Assembly (NCBI RefSeq): GCF_030268965.1
Contig: NZ_BSSE01000029.1
Coordinates: 1 to 64,000 of the forward strand
Direction of reading: 5' to 3'
From: Microtetraspora sp. NBRC 16547
GTDB lineage: Bacteria > Actinomycetota > Actinomycetes > Streptosporangiales > Streptosporangiaceae
Length of the DNA stretch: 64,000 nt
Below are positions 15,861-25,639 of this stretch, piece by piece. Both the position numbers and the translations under genes were made by a program. The first letter of the stretch is position 1; each line of letters begins with the position of its first letter. The notes under the pieces were generated by a model. The model did no database searches. It saw nothing but the letters and a program-made list of their open reading frames with translations, and was not told the origin of the DNA.

Positions 15861-16781
15861 ATGGCGTTGCATCCTCAGTCCGAGGCCTACCTGAAGCTCT
15901 TTCCGGCCGACCTCAACATCGATCTGGCCGCGCTCACGCTCCCGGAGATCGTCCGGATGCGCGGCCTGGACGGCATGGCCGAGCAGCGCGGCAGGCCCGC
16001 GGACCTGCCGGAGATCCGTGACCACGTGGTGGACGGCGTGCGGGTGCGCGTCTACCGGCCGGAGCCGGGCGACCGCCCGCTGCCCGTGGTCGTCTACTTC
16101 CACGGCGGCGGATGGGTGTTCGGCAGCGTGGACCGCAACGACGCGCTCGGACGCGACCTGGCCCTCCGCTGCGGCGCGGTCGTGGTCTCGGTGGACTACC
16201 GGCTGGCGCCCGAACATCCCTTCCCGGCTGCGGCCGACGACGCCTTCACGGTCGTACGTGACGTCTTCGCCCGGCCGGAGCTCTACACCGGCGATGCGAG
16301 CCGGGTGGCGGTGGTCGGCGACAGCGCGGGAGGCAACCTCGCGGCCGTCGCGGCCTGGCAGGCGCGCGACGCCGGGCTGGCGCTGGCCCACCAGGTGCTG
16401 CTCTATCCGATCACGGACGTGGCGATGGACACCCCGAGCTACCGGTCGTACGCCTCCGGATTCGGCCTGGACGCGGTGGAGATGGCCTGGTTCGTCAAGC
16501 AGTACGCCGGGGACGCCGACCCGCTCGACCCCCGGCTCGCCCCGCTGCGGCTGGCCGACAAGTCCGGTCTCGCGCCGGCGACGGTGATCACGGCGGAATG
16601 CGACCCGCTCTGCGACGAGGGCGCGGCCTACGCCCGTGATCTGTCCGAGGCGAGCGTCCCCGTCGAGTACCGCCGCTACGACGGCCTGCTGCACGGTTTC
16701 TTCGGCGTTCCCGGGTTCTTCGACCACGCCGAGGAAGCGCGCGAGTACGTCGCCACGCGGCTCAAGGACGCTTTCGCGTAG
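15861..16781 (+). CDS. Alpha/beta hydrolase, HSL-family esterase
   Basis: A 306-residue esterase of the hormone-sensitive lipase family. The oxyanion motif HGGGW, the nucleophile elbow GDSAGGN and the acid and base positions (AECDPLCDEG, DGLLHGFFG) are all present. Such enzymes hydrolyse short-chain esters in the cytoplasm. TACTGT lies six bases before the ATG and no Shine-Dalgarno sequence is present, so a leaderless transcript is likely. It is convergent with the methyltransferase gene. Confidence 0.9.
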   Translation: MALHPQSEAYLKLFPADLNIDLAALTLPEIVRMRGLDGMAEQRGRPADLPEIRDHVVDGVRVRVYRPEPGDRPLPVVVYFHGGGWVFGSVDRNDALGRDLALRCGAVVVSVDYRLAPEHPFPAAADDAFTVVRDVFARPELYTGDASRVAVVGDSAGGNLAAVAAWQARDAGLALAHQVLLYPITDVAMDTPSYRSYASGFGLDAVEMAWFVKQYAGDADPLDPRLAPLRLADKSGLAPATVITAECDPLCDEGAAYARDLSEASVPVEYRRYDGLLHGFFGVPGFFDHAEEAREYVATRLKDAFA

Positions 16782-16785
16782 GGCC

Positions 16786-16850
16786 GCCGGAGGGGGTTGG
16801 CGTGCCTGGAGGGGGTTCGCGTCCGCCGGAGGGGGTTCACGTCCGCCGTA
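16786..16850. repeat. Short tandem repeat between convergent genes
   Basis: About three imperfect copies of a 20-22 base unit containing GAGGGGGTTCGCGTCCGCCG fill the gap between the esterase and methyltransferase genes. The function is unknown; it may affect termination. Confidence 0.6.
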
Positions 16851-16856
16851 GACGGC

Positions 16857-17447
16857 TCACACCCGCGGTCTCCTGGCGTGGAAGACGAACGCGGGCGGCA
16901 GGTTGCCCCACACCGTGCGTCCGGGGACGACCTCCTCGAACGCCCGGGCCAGCCTCCGCCGGAACCGCACCGCCGGGCCGAGCATCCGGGCGTGCACGTA
17001 GGAGAAGGTCGTGAACGCGCCGTCGCGGCTGAGTGAGTCGACCACCGCGCGCAGCAGCGCGGCCTGCCGGTCCGGCGAGAACGCCGCCCAGGGCAGTCCA
17101 CTGACGATCACGTCCGCCGTCGTGACCCCGCGCGCCGCGAGGAGGGCGGGAAGCCGCACGGCGTCGTCGACCACCACCTCCAGGCCGGGGTGCCGGGCCT
17201 GGAGGAGACCCCCCAGCCGGGGGTTGATCTCCAGTGCGAGGTGTCGGCCGCGGCCACCGAGCCGCCGCTGGATCTCCGCCGTGAACGGGCCGGTGCCCGC
17301 GCCGAGCTCGACCACCACCGGGTCGCCGCGCTCGGGGATCGGCACCGCCACCGCCGACGAGAGCCGGCGAGAGCTGGGCGCTATCGCGCCGATCACGGTC
17401 GGGGACCGGAAGAACTCGCCCAGGAAGAGCGATGATTCGTTCGCCAT
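16857..17447 (-). CDS. Class I SAM-dependent methyltransferase (phospholipid N-methyltransferase-like)
   Basis: A 196-residue Rossmann-fold methyltransferase. The AdoMet-binding motif is VVELGAGTGPFTAEI, the motif II acidic residue sits in LALEINPRL, and the post-motif segment ADVIVSGLPWAAFS is typical of PmtA/KsgA-like enzymes. PmtA-type proteins methylate phosphatidylethanolamine, but substrate assignment here is inference. The ATG at 17447 has TAGTGT eight bases upstream and no ribosome binding site, suggesting leaderless translation. Confidence 0.8.
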   Translation of the reverse strand: MANESSLFLGEFFRSPTVIGAIAPSSRRLSSAVAVPIPERGDPVVVELGAGTGPFTAEIQRRLGGRGRHLALEINPRLGGLLQARHPGLEVVVDDAVRLPALLAARGVTTADVIVSGLPWAAFSPDRQAALLRAVVDSLSRDGAFTTFSYVHARMLGPAVRFRRRLARAFEEVVPGRTVWGNLPPAFVFHARRPRV

Positions 17448-17580
17448 GTTCAAGCACACTACGGGTGCGTCGATCCGATGATCATCCTGCGACCAGCCCA
17501 TTCGGGTGGCCACTTGGAGGAGGACCGCCGTCCTCCCTGAGGAGGAAGGGCGGCGACGGCGGCCTCGATACCGTTCACCC

Positions 17581-19164
17581 ATGCGATCGCGAGGCGTATA
17601 TCTGGATCTCTCACTCGCCGCCTCCGGAGTCGTGCTCAACGTGCTCATCGCGAGCTTCTCCTGGGGCGGCCCGTCGGCTCCGACCTGGGTCGTGCTGCTC
17701 GTCGCGCTGCTCGGCGGGCTCCCACTGGCGCTGCTGCGGAGATGGCCGGGCCACGCGGCGCTCTGCCTCACGGTGCTGCTCGTCCTCTACGACCAGTTCG
17801 AGGCCTCGACCGTCGACGCCGTACAGATCCTTCTTCCGATCGCGGTGGGTGTGCTGGCCCGGCTGCGCGGGTGGTGGTGGACGGCTCCCGTCGTGGTCCT
17901 CGCCTGCGTCGCCACGGGCCTGAACCTCGCCGACCCGGGCATCGCGTTCACCCGGAACGCGTGGTTCTACACGGTCGGCATCATCGTCGCCCCCGTGATC
18001 ATCGGCCGCTACCTGCGCGGTACGGCGCTCCGCCACCCGCCGGAGGAGCGCGCCCCGCTGCTCGACCTCCTGATGGCCGGGGGCGGCCTCGCCCTCGCGG
18101 TGCTGGGCAGCTGGCCGAACTGGGACCGCAGCGCCCTGCCGGTCTGGGCGGCCGGGCTCCTGGTGGTGCTGTCGGGGCTCGCCCTCGGCGTGGTCCGCCG
18201 GCTCCCGGGAGCGGTGCTCCTCCTGGAGAGCGGCCTGGTGATCGTCGCCGACCAGTACGCCAGTGACGTCGGGACCACGATGCAGATCCTCCTGTTCGTC
18301 GCGCTCGGCGTGTTCGCGACCCGGGCGAGCTGGATCTGGGTGATCGCCGGATATTTGCTGACCTGCGCCGCGGCGGTGATCACGATCGTCGACGCCCACA
18401 CCGAGATCACGACCTGGCGGGTGCTCGCCCTCACGACCATGGTCGCGGCGCCGGTCGCCATCGGCGGCTACGTCCGGGCCAGGCAGGCCGCCGCCCGCCA
18501 CACCGCGGAGCTCTCCGCCGCGCGCACCCGGGCGAGCCGGTTGGCCGAGCGCGAGCGGATCGCCCGCGACGTCCACGACATCGTGGCCCACCACGTCGGC
18601 GCGATGGTGCTGCGGGCGAGCGCCGCGCTGTACGCCGGCGCGGACGGCCCCGCCGGGGAGGCGCTGGGGGACATCCGCGCCACCGGCCACCGCGTCCTGG
18701 AGGACCTGCGCGGCCTCCTCGACGTGCTCAGGGACCCCGGGAAGGACGACATCCCCTCCGCCGACCCCGCCGACGTCGTACGGGACGCCGTGGCCCGGAT
18801 GACGGCGGCCGGCCTGCGAGTGGAGCTCGATCTCGCGCCGGAGGCGGAGCGCGCGCCGCTCGTCGTGCGCGCGTCCGCGGCGAGGATCGTCCAGGAGGGC
18901 CTGACCAACGTGCTCAAACACGCGGGCCCCGGCACGGACGCCCGTGTCAAGGTGGGGATCACGGGAGGTGAGCTGGCCGTGGAGATCAGGAACGGTCCGG
19001 GCGCCGCGGCGGCCGGGGAACTGCCCTCCACCGGGCAGGGCATCAACGGCATGCGAGAACGGGCCCGCGCGCTCGGCGGGCGCCTCACGGCCGGACCGGC
19101 CGAGGACGGCGGCTGGCGGCTGGCCGCCACACTGCCCATGAAGACGGGAAGGGAATGCCTGTGA
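17581..19164 (+). CDS. Sensor histidine kinase, DesK/NarX type
   Basis: A 527-residue membrane kinase. The first 330 residues contain about eight to ten hydrophobic helices. The HisKA_3 dimerisation helix carries the phosphorylated His (RERIARDVHDIVAHHVG). The ATPase domain has the N box (QEGLTNVLKHAG) and G box (GQGINGMRERARALGG). The large membrane sensor suggests detection of membrane or lipophilic stress. The GTG/ATG region has TACCGT six bases before the ATG at 17581. The gene overlaps the response regulator by ten bases, so they form one two-component system. Confidence 0.9.
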   Translation: MRSRGVYLDLSLAASGVVLNVLIASFSWGGPSAPTWVVLLVALLGGLPLALLRRWPGHAALCLTVLLVLYDQFEASTVDAVQILLPIAVGVLARLRGWWWTAPVVVLACVATGLNLADPGIAFTRNAWFYTVGIIVAPVIIGRYLRGTALRHPPEERAPLLDLLMAGGGLALAVLGSWPNWDRSALPVWAAGLLVVLSGLALGVVRRLPGAVLLLESGLVIVADQYASDVGTTMQILLFVALGVFATRASWIWVIAGYLLTCAAAVITIVDAHTEITTWRVLALTTMVAAPVAIGGYVRARQAAARHTAELSAARTRASRLAERERIARDVHDIVAHHVGAMVLRASAALYAGADGPAGEALGDIRATGHRVLEDLRGLLDVLRDPGKDDIPSADPADVVRDAVARMTAAGLRVELDLAPEAERAPLVVRASAARIVQEGLTNVLKHAGPGTDARVKVGITGGELAVEIRNGPGAAAAGELPSTGQGINGMRERARALGGRLTAGPAEDGGWRLAATLPMKTGRECL

Positions 19165-19853
19165 TCCGGGTGCTGGTGGCCGACGACCAGGCACTGGTCC
19201 GCGCCGGGGTGCGGATGATGCTGGAGGCCGCGGGGGACACGGAGATCTGCGGCGAGGCGGCCGACGGCGCGCAGGCCGTACGGCTCGCGGAGGAACTGCT
19301 GCCCGACGTGATCCTGATGGACCTGCGGATGCCCCGCGTGGACGGACTGGAGGCGACCCGGCGGATTCTCGCCGCGCGGCCGTCGTCCAGGATCGTCGTG
19401 CTCACCACGTTCGCCGACGACGACAACGTCTACGGCGCGCTCCGGGCCGGCGCGCTCGGCTTTCTCGTCAAGGACGACTCGCCTGACCGGATCGTCGACG
19501 CCGTACGGCGGGCCGCCCAGGGAGAGCCACTCCTGGCGCCGTCGGTGCTGCGGCGGGTGGTGGAGCGCGCGCTGGCCGCCGAGCGGGACACCGTCCCCAT
19601 CCCGCGCGGCCTGACCGAGCGCGAGGTGCAGGTGCTCACTTTCGTCGGAATGGGCCTGTCCAACGCCGAGATAGGCGAGCGGCTGCATGTGGGGGTGACG
19701 ACGGTCAAGAGCCACGTCGCCGCCGTCATGGAGAAGCTGGAGCTGCGCAACCGCACCCAGGCCGCGGTGGTGGCGCACCGGCTCGGTCTGGTGGACGCCG
19801 GCTTCCGGCCCGTACCCAACCAGGCCGCTGAGCGGGATCAGGGCGCGTTGTAG
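19155..19853 (+). CDS. NarL/LuxR-family response regulator
   Basis: A 232-residue regulator: a receiver domain with the phosphoacceptor Asp in PDVILMDLRMP, the switch Thr in VLTTFADDD and Lys in FLVKDD, followed by a LuxR-type helix-turn-helix (LTEREVQVLTFVGMGLSNAE). It begins inside the 3' end of the kinase gene with GGAAGGGA upstream, so it is co-translated with its partner kinase. Targets are unknown; the adjacent phosphatidyltransferase gene is a plausible one only by position. Confidence 0.93.
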   Translation: MPVIRVLVADDQALVRAGVRMMLEAAGDTEICGEAADGAQAVRLAEELLPDVILMDLRMPRVDGLEATRRILAARPSSRIVVLTTFADDDNVYGALRAGALGFLVKDDSPDRIVDAVRRAAQGEPLLAPSVLRRVVERALAAERDTVPIPRGLTEREVQVLTFVGMGLSNAEIGERLHVGVTTVKSHVAAVMEKLELRNRTQAAVVAHRLGLVDAGFRPVPNQAAERDQGAL

Positions 19854-19862
19854 GGTCTGACC

Positions 19863-20429
19863 GTGGAGTCTGCCGAGGATCGGATCTTTACCCTGCCCAA
19901 TCTGCTGAGCTTCCTGAGGTTGCTCGGCGTTCCGGTGTTCCTCTGGCTCGTGCTCGGGCCACAGGCGGACGGGTGGGCGATCCTCCTGCTCATAGCGGCG
20001 GGGATCAGCGACTGGCTCGACGGGAAGCTCGCCCGCGCGTGGAACCAGACCAGCAAACTCGGGCGGCTCATCGACCCGCTCGCCGACCGTCTCTACATTT
20101 TCGCCACCCTGGCCGGGCTGGTCCTGCGCGATGTCATCCCGTGGTGGCTGGCGGCCCTGGTCGTGGGACGAGACGTTCTCCTGCTCTTCACCGTCCCCAT
20201 CCTGCGCCGTCACGGCTACGGCCCGGCCCTGCCCGTACATTTCCTCGGTAAGGCCGCGACCGCCTGCCTCATGTACGCGTTTCCCCTCCTGTTCCTCGCG
20301 TCCCATCAGGGGTGGTACGCCGAGATCACGGGGATCTTCGGCTGGGCGTTCGCCATATGGGGGACTGGTCTGTACTGGTGGGCCGGGGTGTTGTATGTGG
20401 TACAGGTCCGCCAGCTGACAAGGGGGTGA
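19863..20429 (+). CDS. CDP-alcohol phosphatidyltransferase
   Basis: A 188-residue integral membrane enzyme. The family motif DGxxAR...GxxxDxxxD is present as [19 protein letters not shown] followed by LIDPLADR. The family transfers phosphatidyl groups to alcohols such as glycerol phosphate or inositol. With PgsA-like length but a weak substrate signature, the acceptor is uncertain. The GTG start has TAGGGT six bases upstream and lies ten bases after the regulator gene, so it may have its own leaderless promoter. It precedes the nucleotidyltransferase by four bases and is co-transcribed with it. Confidence 0.88.
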   Translation: MESAEDRIFTLPNLLSFLRLLGVPVFLWLVLGPQADGWAILLLIAAGISDWLDGKLARAWNQTSKLGRLIDPLADRLYIFATLAGLVLRDVIPWWLAALVVGRDVLLLFTVPILRRHGYGPALPVHFLGKAATACLMYAFPLLFLASHQGWYAEITGIFGWAFAIWGTGLYWWAGVLYVVQVRQLTRG

Positions 20430-20433
20430 GCCC

Positions 20434-22938
20434 GTGAAGGCCGTCGTCATGGCGGGCGGGGAGGGAACGCGGCTCCGGCCGATGACCGCCAACCAGCCCA
20501 AACCCCTGCTCCCCATCATCAACCGGCCCATCATGGAGCACGTACTCCGCCTGCTCAAGAAGCACGGCTTCACCGAGACCGTGGTGACCGTGCAGTTCCT
20601 CGCCGCGCTGATCCGCAACTATTTCGGCGACGGTGACGAGCTCGGGATGCGCCTGCACTACGCCACCGAGGAGATCCCGCTCGGCACCGCGGGAAGCGTG
20701 AAGAACGCCGCCGACCGGCTCCGGGAGGAGCGGTTCCTCGTCATCTCCGGCGACGCGCTCACCGACATCGACCTGACCGACATGCTCCGGTTCCACGAGG
20801 AGAACGGCGCGCTGGTCACCATCGGACTCAAGCGGGTCCCGAACCCCCTGGAGTTCGGGATCATCATCGTGGACGAGAACGGCCGGATCCAGCGGTTCCT
20901 GGAGAAGCCCACCTGGGGCCAGGTCTTCTCCGACACCGTCAACACCGGCATCTACATCATGGAGCCCGGCGTCCTCGACGAGGTGCCGTCCGGGCGGTCC
21001 GTGGACTGGTCGTCCGACGTCTTCCCCCGGTTGCTCGAACGTGGCCTGCCGTTGTTCGGGTACGTCGCGGAGGGCTACTGGGAGGACGTCGGCACCCACG
21101 AGAGCTACCTCAAGGCCCAGGCCGACGTCCTGGAGGGCAAGGTCAGGGTCGACTTCGACGCCTTCGAGCTCGCGCCCGGCGTCTGGACGGCCGAGGGCGC
21201 CTCCGTCGACCCCGACGCGGTGCTCAAGGGGCCGCTCTACATCGGCGACTACGCCAAGGTGGAGGCCGGCGCCGAGCTGCGGGAGTACACCGTCCTCGGC
21301 AGCAACGCCGTGGTCAAGGAGGGGGCCTTCCTCCACCGGGCGGTCGTCCACGACAACGTCTACGTCGGTCCCGCCGCGCATCTGCGCGGCTGCGTGATCG
21401 GCAAGAACACCGACGTCATGACCGGCGCGAGGATCGAGGAGAACGCGGTCGTCGGCGACGAGTGCGTGATCGAGTCCGAGGCGTACGTCTCCTCCGGCGT
21501 GAAGATCTACCCGTTCAAGACGGTCGAGGCGGGCGCCGTCGTCAACACCAGTGTGATCTGGGAGTCGCGCGGCCAGCGCAGCCTGTTCGGCCCACGCGGC
21601 GTGTCCGGTCTGGTCAACGTGGAGATCACCCCCGAGCTGTGCGTACGGCTCGCCAGCGCGTACGCCACGACGGTCAGAAAGGGCGACACGATCGTCACCT
21701 CGCGTGACGCGTCGCGGGCGGCCCGCGCCTTCAAGCGGGCGGTCATCAGCGCGCTGAACTCCAGCGCGATCAACGTGGTCGACCTGGAGGCGTGCGCGCT
21801 TCCCGTCGCCCGCTTCCACACCTCCCGAGAGAGCGTCAAGGGCGGCATCGCGCTGCGGACCAGCGCGGGGGACCCCCAGAGCGTCGACATCGTCTTCATG
21901 GACGGCACCGGTGCGGACCTCTCCCAGGCGGCCCAGCGCAAGCTGGAGCGCATCTTCTCGCGCCAGGAGTACCGGCGCGCCTTCCCGGGCGAGATCGCCG
22001 AGCTGACCTTCCCGGCCCGCGCGGTGGACACCTACACGCGCGAGCTGCTGCGCTGCGTCGACATGAGCGGTGTGAAGGACGCCGAGATGAAGGTGGTGGT
22101 CGACTGCGCGGGCGGCACGTCGTCCCTGGTCCTGCCCAGCCTGCTCGGCCGCGTCGGGGTGGACGTGCTCACCGTGAACAACCGGCTCGACGACGCCTCG
22201 CCGACCGAGACCTTCGCCGAGCGCCGCCGCGACCTCCAGCGCCTCGCCGAGCTGGTCGGCTCATCCCGCGCCGCCTTCGGCGTACGGTTCGACCCGGTCG
22301 GGGAGCGGGTCTCCCTGGTCGACGAGATGGGCCAGCTCATCAGCGATGAGCGGGCGCTGCTGGTGGTGCTCGACCTGGTGGCGGCCGAGCGCAGGGGCGG
22401 CCGGGTCGCGTTGCCGGTCACCACCACCCGGGTGGCGGAGATGGTCTGCCGGTTCCACGGAGTACAGGTGGACTGGACGCCCACCAGCCTCGACGCGCTG
22501 ACCACCGCCGCCACGCACAGTGAAATGATCTTCGCCGGAGACGGGCGCGGGGGGTTCATCGTCCCGGAGTTCGGGCCCACCGTGGACGGGCTCGCGGTGT
22601 TCCTGCGGCTGCTCGGGCTGGTCGCGCGCACCCGCCTGTCGCTCAGCCAGATCGACGCGCGGATCCCGGAGGCGAAGCTGCTGCGGCGGACCATCCCCAC
22701 CCCGTGGGCGCACAAGGGCACGGTCATGCGCTCGGTGGTGGAGGCGGCCGAGGGCATGCACGTGGACACCACCGACGGCGTGCGCGTCGTGGGCGAGGAC
22801 GGGAGCTGGGCCCTGGTCCTGCCCGACCCCGCCGAGGCGGTCACCCACCTGTGGGCCGAAGGCGGCGATGTGGACACCGCCCAGGCCCTGCTCGAACGCT
22901 GGGCCCGCGTGGTGGAACACGCCGCCGGAGCACAATAA
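20434..22938 (+). CDS. Nucleotidyltransferase / left-handed beta-helix / phosphomannomutase-like fusion
   Basis: An 834-residue protein. Residues 1-235 form a sugar-1-phosphate nucleotidyltransferase ([31 protein letters not shown]). Residues about 250-370 are hexapeptide repeats forming a left-handed beta-helix. Residues 385-834 match the phosphohexomutase fold. The mutase Ser-His-Asn-Pro loop is missing ([10 protein letters not shown] instead) and the metal-binding DxDxDR motif is degenerate (FDPVGERV), so mutase activity is doubtful. It likely makes GDP-mannose or a related activated sugar for glycans. The GTG follows an AGGGGG site that overlaps the end of the upstream gene. Confidence 0.9.
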   Translation: MKAVVMAGGEGTRLRPMTANQPKPLLPIINRPIMEHVLRLLKKHGFTETVVTVQFLAALIRNYFGDGDELGMRLHYATEEIPLGTAGSVKNAADRLREERFLVISGDALTDIDLTDMLRFHEENGALVTIGLKRVPNPLEFGIIIVDENGRIQRFLEKPTWGQVFSDTVNTGIYIMEPGVLDEVPSGRSVDWSSDVFPRLLERGLPLFGYVAEGYWEDVGTHESYLKAQADVLEGKVRVDFDAFELAPGVWTAEGASVDPDAVLKGPLYIGDYAKVEAGAELREYTVLGSNAVVKEGAFLHRAVVHDNVYVGPAAHLRGCVIGKNTDVMTGARIEENAVVGDECVIESEAYVSSGVKIYPFKTVEAGAVVNTSVIWESRGQRSLFGPRGVSGLVNVEITPELCVRLASAYATTVRKGDTIVTSRDASRAARAFKRAVISALNSSAINVVDLEACALPVARFHTSRESVKGGIALRTSAGDPQSVDIVFMDGTGADLSQAAQRKLERIFSRQEYRRAFPGEIAELTFPARAVDTYTRELLRCVDMSGVKDAEMKVVVDCAGGTSSLVLPSLLGRVGVDVLTVNNRLDDASPTETFAERRRDLQRLAELVGSSRAAFGVRFDPVGERVSLVDEMGQLISDERALLVVLDLVAAERRGGRVALPVTTTRVAEMVCRFHGVQVDWTPTSLDALTTAATHSEMIFAGDGRGGFIVPEFGPTVDGLAVFLRLLGLVARTRLSLSQIDARIPEAKLLRRTIPTPWAHKGTVMRSVVEAAEGMHVDTTDGVRVVGEDGSWALVLPDPAEAVTHLWAEGGDVDTAQALLERWARVVEHAAGAQ

Positions 22939-23064
22939 CAATCTCCGTGATCATGCACAAATCCTGAAAGAGGTGACGTTCGGTGACGCAGGAAACGGTG
23001 TGGCGGGATGGACCTTGGGCCGCGCCGGGCTGTAGCGTTGGTCAGTCCATGTCGAGCACGCTTC

Positions 23065-23093
23065 TTGACCTTTGTGCGTGATCAGCGTAAGTT
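23065..23093 (+). promoter_or_regulatory. Sigma-70-type promoter of garA
   Basis: TTGACC (23065-23070) and TAAGTT (23088-23093) are separated by exactly 17 bases and lie about 48 bases upstream of the FHA gene. This is the best consensus promoter in the window and should drive the garA-ftsR group. Confidence 0.65.
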
Positions 23094-23140
23094 GCGGCAT
23101 TCGCCGTCTGAGCAAGTCATAAGAGAGGCCGAGCCGTTCG

Positions 23141-23644
23141 ATGCCCAGCGTCTACTGCACGCAGTGCGGTCATGCCAACCCCGAGGATGCCCGTTTCTGT
23201 TCCAGATGCGGTTCGCCGCTGAGCGCTCCGGCGCCGGCCGCTCCCGACACCACCTCGACGATCTCTCTCGAGGCGCTGGAGAACGAGACGGGCCAGACCC
23301 TGCTGCCCGACAGGTCGGCCATAGAGCAGCTCCCGCCGGGCACCGCGCTCCTGGTCGTCATGCGAGGGCCCAATGCGGGAAGTCGTTTTCTGCTGGACAG
23401 CGATCTCACCACGGCGGGTCGCCACCCGGAAAGCGACATTTTCCTGGACGATGTGACAGTGTCCAGAAGGCACGCGGAGTTCTACCGGCGTGGCGGCCAT
23501 TTCACCGTCCGTGACGTGGGCAGTCTCAACGGGACGTACGTCAACCGGGAGCGCATCGAGGAGTTCCCCCTGGCGGGGGGCGACGAGGTGCAGATCGGCA
23601 AGTTCCGGCTGGTGTTCTTCGCGCGTGGCCTTGGGGGCCAGTGA
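23141..23644 (+). CDS. garA: FHA-domain regulator GarA/OdhI-like with zinc ribbon
   Basis: A 167-residue protein. An N-terminal zinc ribbon (CTQCGHANPEDARFCSRCG) precedes a threonine-rich peptide (DTTSTISLEAL) that matches the phosphorylation site region of GarA/OdhI. The FHA domain has GRHPESDIFLDD, SRRHAEF and the NGTYVN turn. In relatives the unphosphorylated protein inhibits 2-oxoglutarate dehydrogenase and modulates glutamate metabolism, and PknG or PknB phosphorylation relieves this. A GAGAGG site precedes the ATG. It is followed by the MerR-type FtsR gene, the usual actinobacterial order. Confidence 0.9.
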   Translation: MPSVYCTQCGHANPEDARFCSRCGSPLSAPAPAAPDTTSTISLEALENETGQTLLPDRSAIEQLPPGTALLVVMRGPNAGSRFLLDSDLTTAGRHPESDIFLDDVTVSRRHAEFYRRGGHFTVRDVGSLNGTYVNRERIEEFPLAGGDEVQIGKFRLVFFARGLGGQ

Positions 23645-23669
23645 TCGCTGAGGGAGGGGCGGGTAAGTC

Positions 23670-24326
23670 ATGAGCGCGCAGGCGGTACGGGCGTTCATGA
23701 GCATCGGGGAGGTGCTCGCGCTGTTGCAGGGCGAGTTCCCCGACGTGACGATCTCCAAGATCCGTTTTTTGGAGGGCGAGGGGCTCATCGAGCCGCAGCG
23801 GAGTCCCTCGGGGTACCGCAAGTTCACCCACGGCGACGTCGAGCGGCTGCGCTACATCCTCACCGCGCAGCGTGACCACTACCTGCCGCTCCGGGTGATC
23901 AAGGAAAACCTCGAGGAGCAGGCCGCCCGGCCGAGGGCGCTGCCCCAGGAGACCCCGCCCGTACGCCTCAGCCGCCAGGATCTGCTCCAGGCTGCGGCGA
24001 TCGACGAGGACACGCTGGCCGAGCTGGAGAGCTTCGGCCTGGTGGCCTCCGTGGCCCGGTGGTACGACGCGGACGCCCTGGAGGTCGCCCGCAGCGTCGG
24101 CTCGCTGGCCAGGTTCGGCCTGCACGCCCGCCATCTGCGCGTGGTCCGTGCAGCGGCGGAGCGCGAGGCGACCCTGGTCGAGCAGGCGGTGGCGCCGCTG
24201 CTGCGCCGCCGGGCGCCCGGCGCGATCGGTCAGGCCGACGAGACAGCTCGGGAAATATCCGGACTTCTCCTCGAATTGCACAGTGCATTGCTTCGTGGCA
24301 GTGTTCGCCGCGTTCTGGGGCAGTGA
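23670..24326 (+). CDS. ftsR: MerR-family regulator FtsR
   Basis: A 218-residue regulator. The winged helix (MSIGEVLALLQGEFPDVTIS, then IRFLEGEGLIEPQRSPSGYR) is typical of MerR proteins, and the C-terminal half is the FtsR-type helical domain. In Corynebacterium FtsR activates ftsZ transcription; the same role here is inferred from sequence and from position next to garA. The gene begins 25 bases after garA and is probably in its operon. Confidence 0.85.
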   Translation: MSAQAVRAFMSIGEVLALLQGEFPDVTISKIRFLEGEGLIEPQRSPSGYRKFTHGDVERLRYILTAQRDHYLPLRVIKENLEEQAARPRALPQETPPVRLSRQDLLQAAAIDEDTLAELESFGLVASVARWYDADALEVARSVGSLARFGLHARHLRVVRAAAEREATLVEQAVAPLLRRRAPGAIGQADETAREISGLLLELHSALLRGSVRRVLGQ

Positions 24327-24399
24327 CCGGGCCGACCCACTTCGGGTGTTACGTTGAAGGCCTGGTGATATGCCGCGCCACGTTGAGACGGAGTCGCCC

Positions 24400-24870
24400 G
24401 TGTTGCAGATGGAGGTCGTGGGGGTTCGCGTTGAGATGCCCACCAACCAGCCGATCGTCCTCCTGAAGGAGACGAACGGCGATCGGTACCTGCCGATCTG
24501 GATCGGCATGACCGAGGCGACGGCCATCGCGCTCGCCCAGGCGGAGGAACCGCCGCCGCGCCCGCTCACTCATGATCTGTTCCGTGACGTGCTGGAGGCG
24601 CTGGGGGTGCGCCTGCGCACGGTCAACATCGTCGCGCTACGCGACCAGATCTTCTTCGCCGATCTGGTGTTCTCCAACGGGGTGGAGGTGAGCGCCCGGC
24701 CGTCGGACTCGATCGCGCTCGCGCTCCGCACCGGTGCGACGATCTACGCCAGCGAGGACGTCCTCAGGGAAGCCGGAGTCAGCATGCCGGACGACCAGGA
24801 GGACGAGGTGGAGAAGTTCCGCGAGTTCCTGGACAACATCACGCCCGAGGACTTCGGGCGTGCCGGGTAG
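24400..24870 (+). CDS. DUF151 bifunctional nuclease-family protein
   Basis: A 156-residue DUF151 protein. The conserved core reads QPIVLLKETNGDRYLPIWIG, TEATAIALAQ, THDLFRDVLEALG and SARPSDSIALALR. Archaeal and plant members have been reported with nuclease activity, but the bacterial role is unclear. The GTG at 24400 is chosen because GGAG sits six bases upstream. A GarA-FtsR-DUF151-MerR order is conserved in actinobacteria, suggesting a shared regulatory theme. Confidence 0.88.
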   Translation: MLQMEVVGVRVEMPTNQPIVLLKETNGDRYLPIWIGMTEATAIALAQAEEPPPRPLTHDLFRDVLEALGVRLRTVNIVALRDQIFFADLVFSNGVEVSARPSDSIALALRTGATIYASEDVLREAGVSMPDDQEDEVEKFREFLDNITPEDFGRAG

Positions 24871-25021
24871 GGGTTGATTTCGGGAATTTAACGCTTCACG
24901 ACGCGCCGCGCGGGGTCGTTGACTGAGAATGCCCCCGGTCCTACGGTGCAAGGGAATCCACGGTTGTAATTCATGAACCCCCAGATCAGACCGTGGGATG
25001 AGAGAAAGCCGGAGGTCCGCA

Positions 25022-25639
25022 GTGGCGGTCAGCAGCGGCGAGGGTAAAGCGGCCGACCAGCATGATCCGGCCCGTCAGTCAGCGCGAGAGCGCGCCGGTG
25101 AGCAGGGCCTGCTGTTCGACGAGCGGCCCACGAGACTGCCCGACGACATCGGGTATCGCGGTCCCACCGCCTGCGCGGCGGCCGGCATCACCTACCGCCA
25201 GCTCGACTACTGGGCCCGGACGGAGCTGGTCCTGCCGACGATAAGAGCCGCGCACGGCTCGGGTTCGCAGCGCCTGTACAGCTTCCGCGACATCCTCGTG
25301 CTCAAGGTCGTCAAACGCCTCCTGGACACTGGCGTCTCCCTCCAGCAGATCCGCACCGCCGTACAGCATCTCCGTGACCGCGGGGTGAACGACCTCGCCC
25401 AGATCACCCTGATGAGTGACGGCGTCAGCGTCTACGAGTGCACCTCGGCCGACGAGGTCATCGACCTGCTCCAGGGAGGGCAGGGAGTGTTCGGCATCGC
25501 CCTGGGGCGCGTCTGGCGCGAGGTCGAGGGCTCGCTGGCGGAGCTGCCGGGCGAGCGCGCCGAGTCCGGCTCCGATGCGGAGGCCGATCATCCGGCCGAC
25601 GAGCTGGCACGGCGCAGGAAGTCCCGCAAGACCGGGTGA
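25022..25639 (+). CDS. MerR-family transcriptional regulator
   Basis: A 205-residue protein with a MerR helix-turn-helix (GPTACAAAGITYRQLDYWAR, then TELVLPTIRAAHGSGSQRLY) and a coiled dimerisation helix. The C-terminal 60 residues are acidic and lack cysteines, so it is not a typical metal sensor. CGGAGG precedes the GTG at 25022. It lies just upstream of the glycine riboswitch and gcvP, but transcription of gcvP is probably separate. The stop codon lies inside a tandem 10-bp repeat. Confidence 0.88.
   Translation: MAVSSGEGKAADQHDPARQSARERAGEQGLLFDERPTRLPDDIGYRGPTACAAAGITYRQLDYWARTELVLPTIRAAHGSGSQRLYSFRDILVLKVVKRLLDTGVSLQQIRTAVQHLRDRGVNDLAQITLMSDGVSVYECTSADEVIDLLQGGQGVFGIALGRVWREVEGSLAELPGERAESGSDAEADHPADELARRRKSRKTG

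Noticed and set aside
18468-20618. Minus-strand 716-codon open frame
   Set aside because: It crosses the kinase, response regulator and phosphatidyltransferase genes on the other strand, all of which have family motifs.
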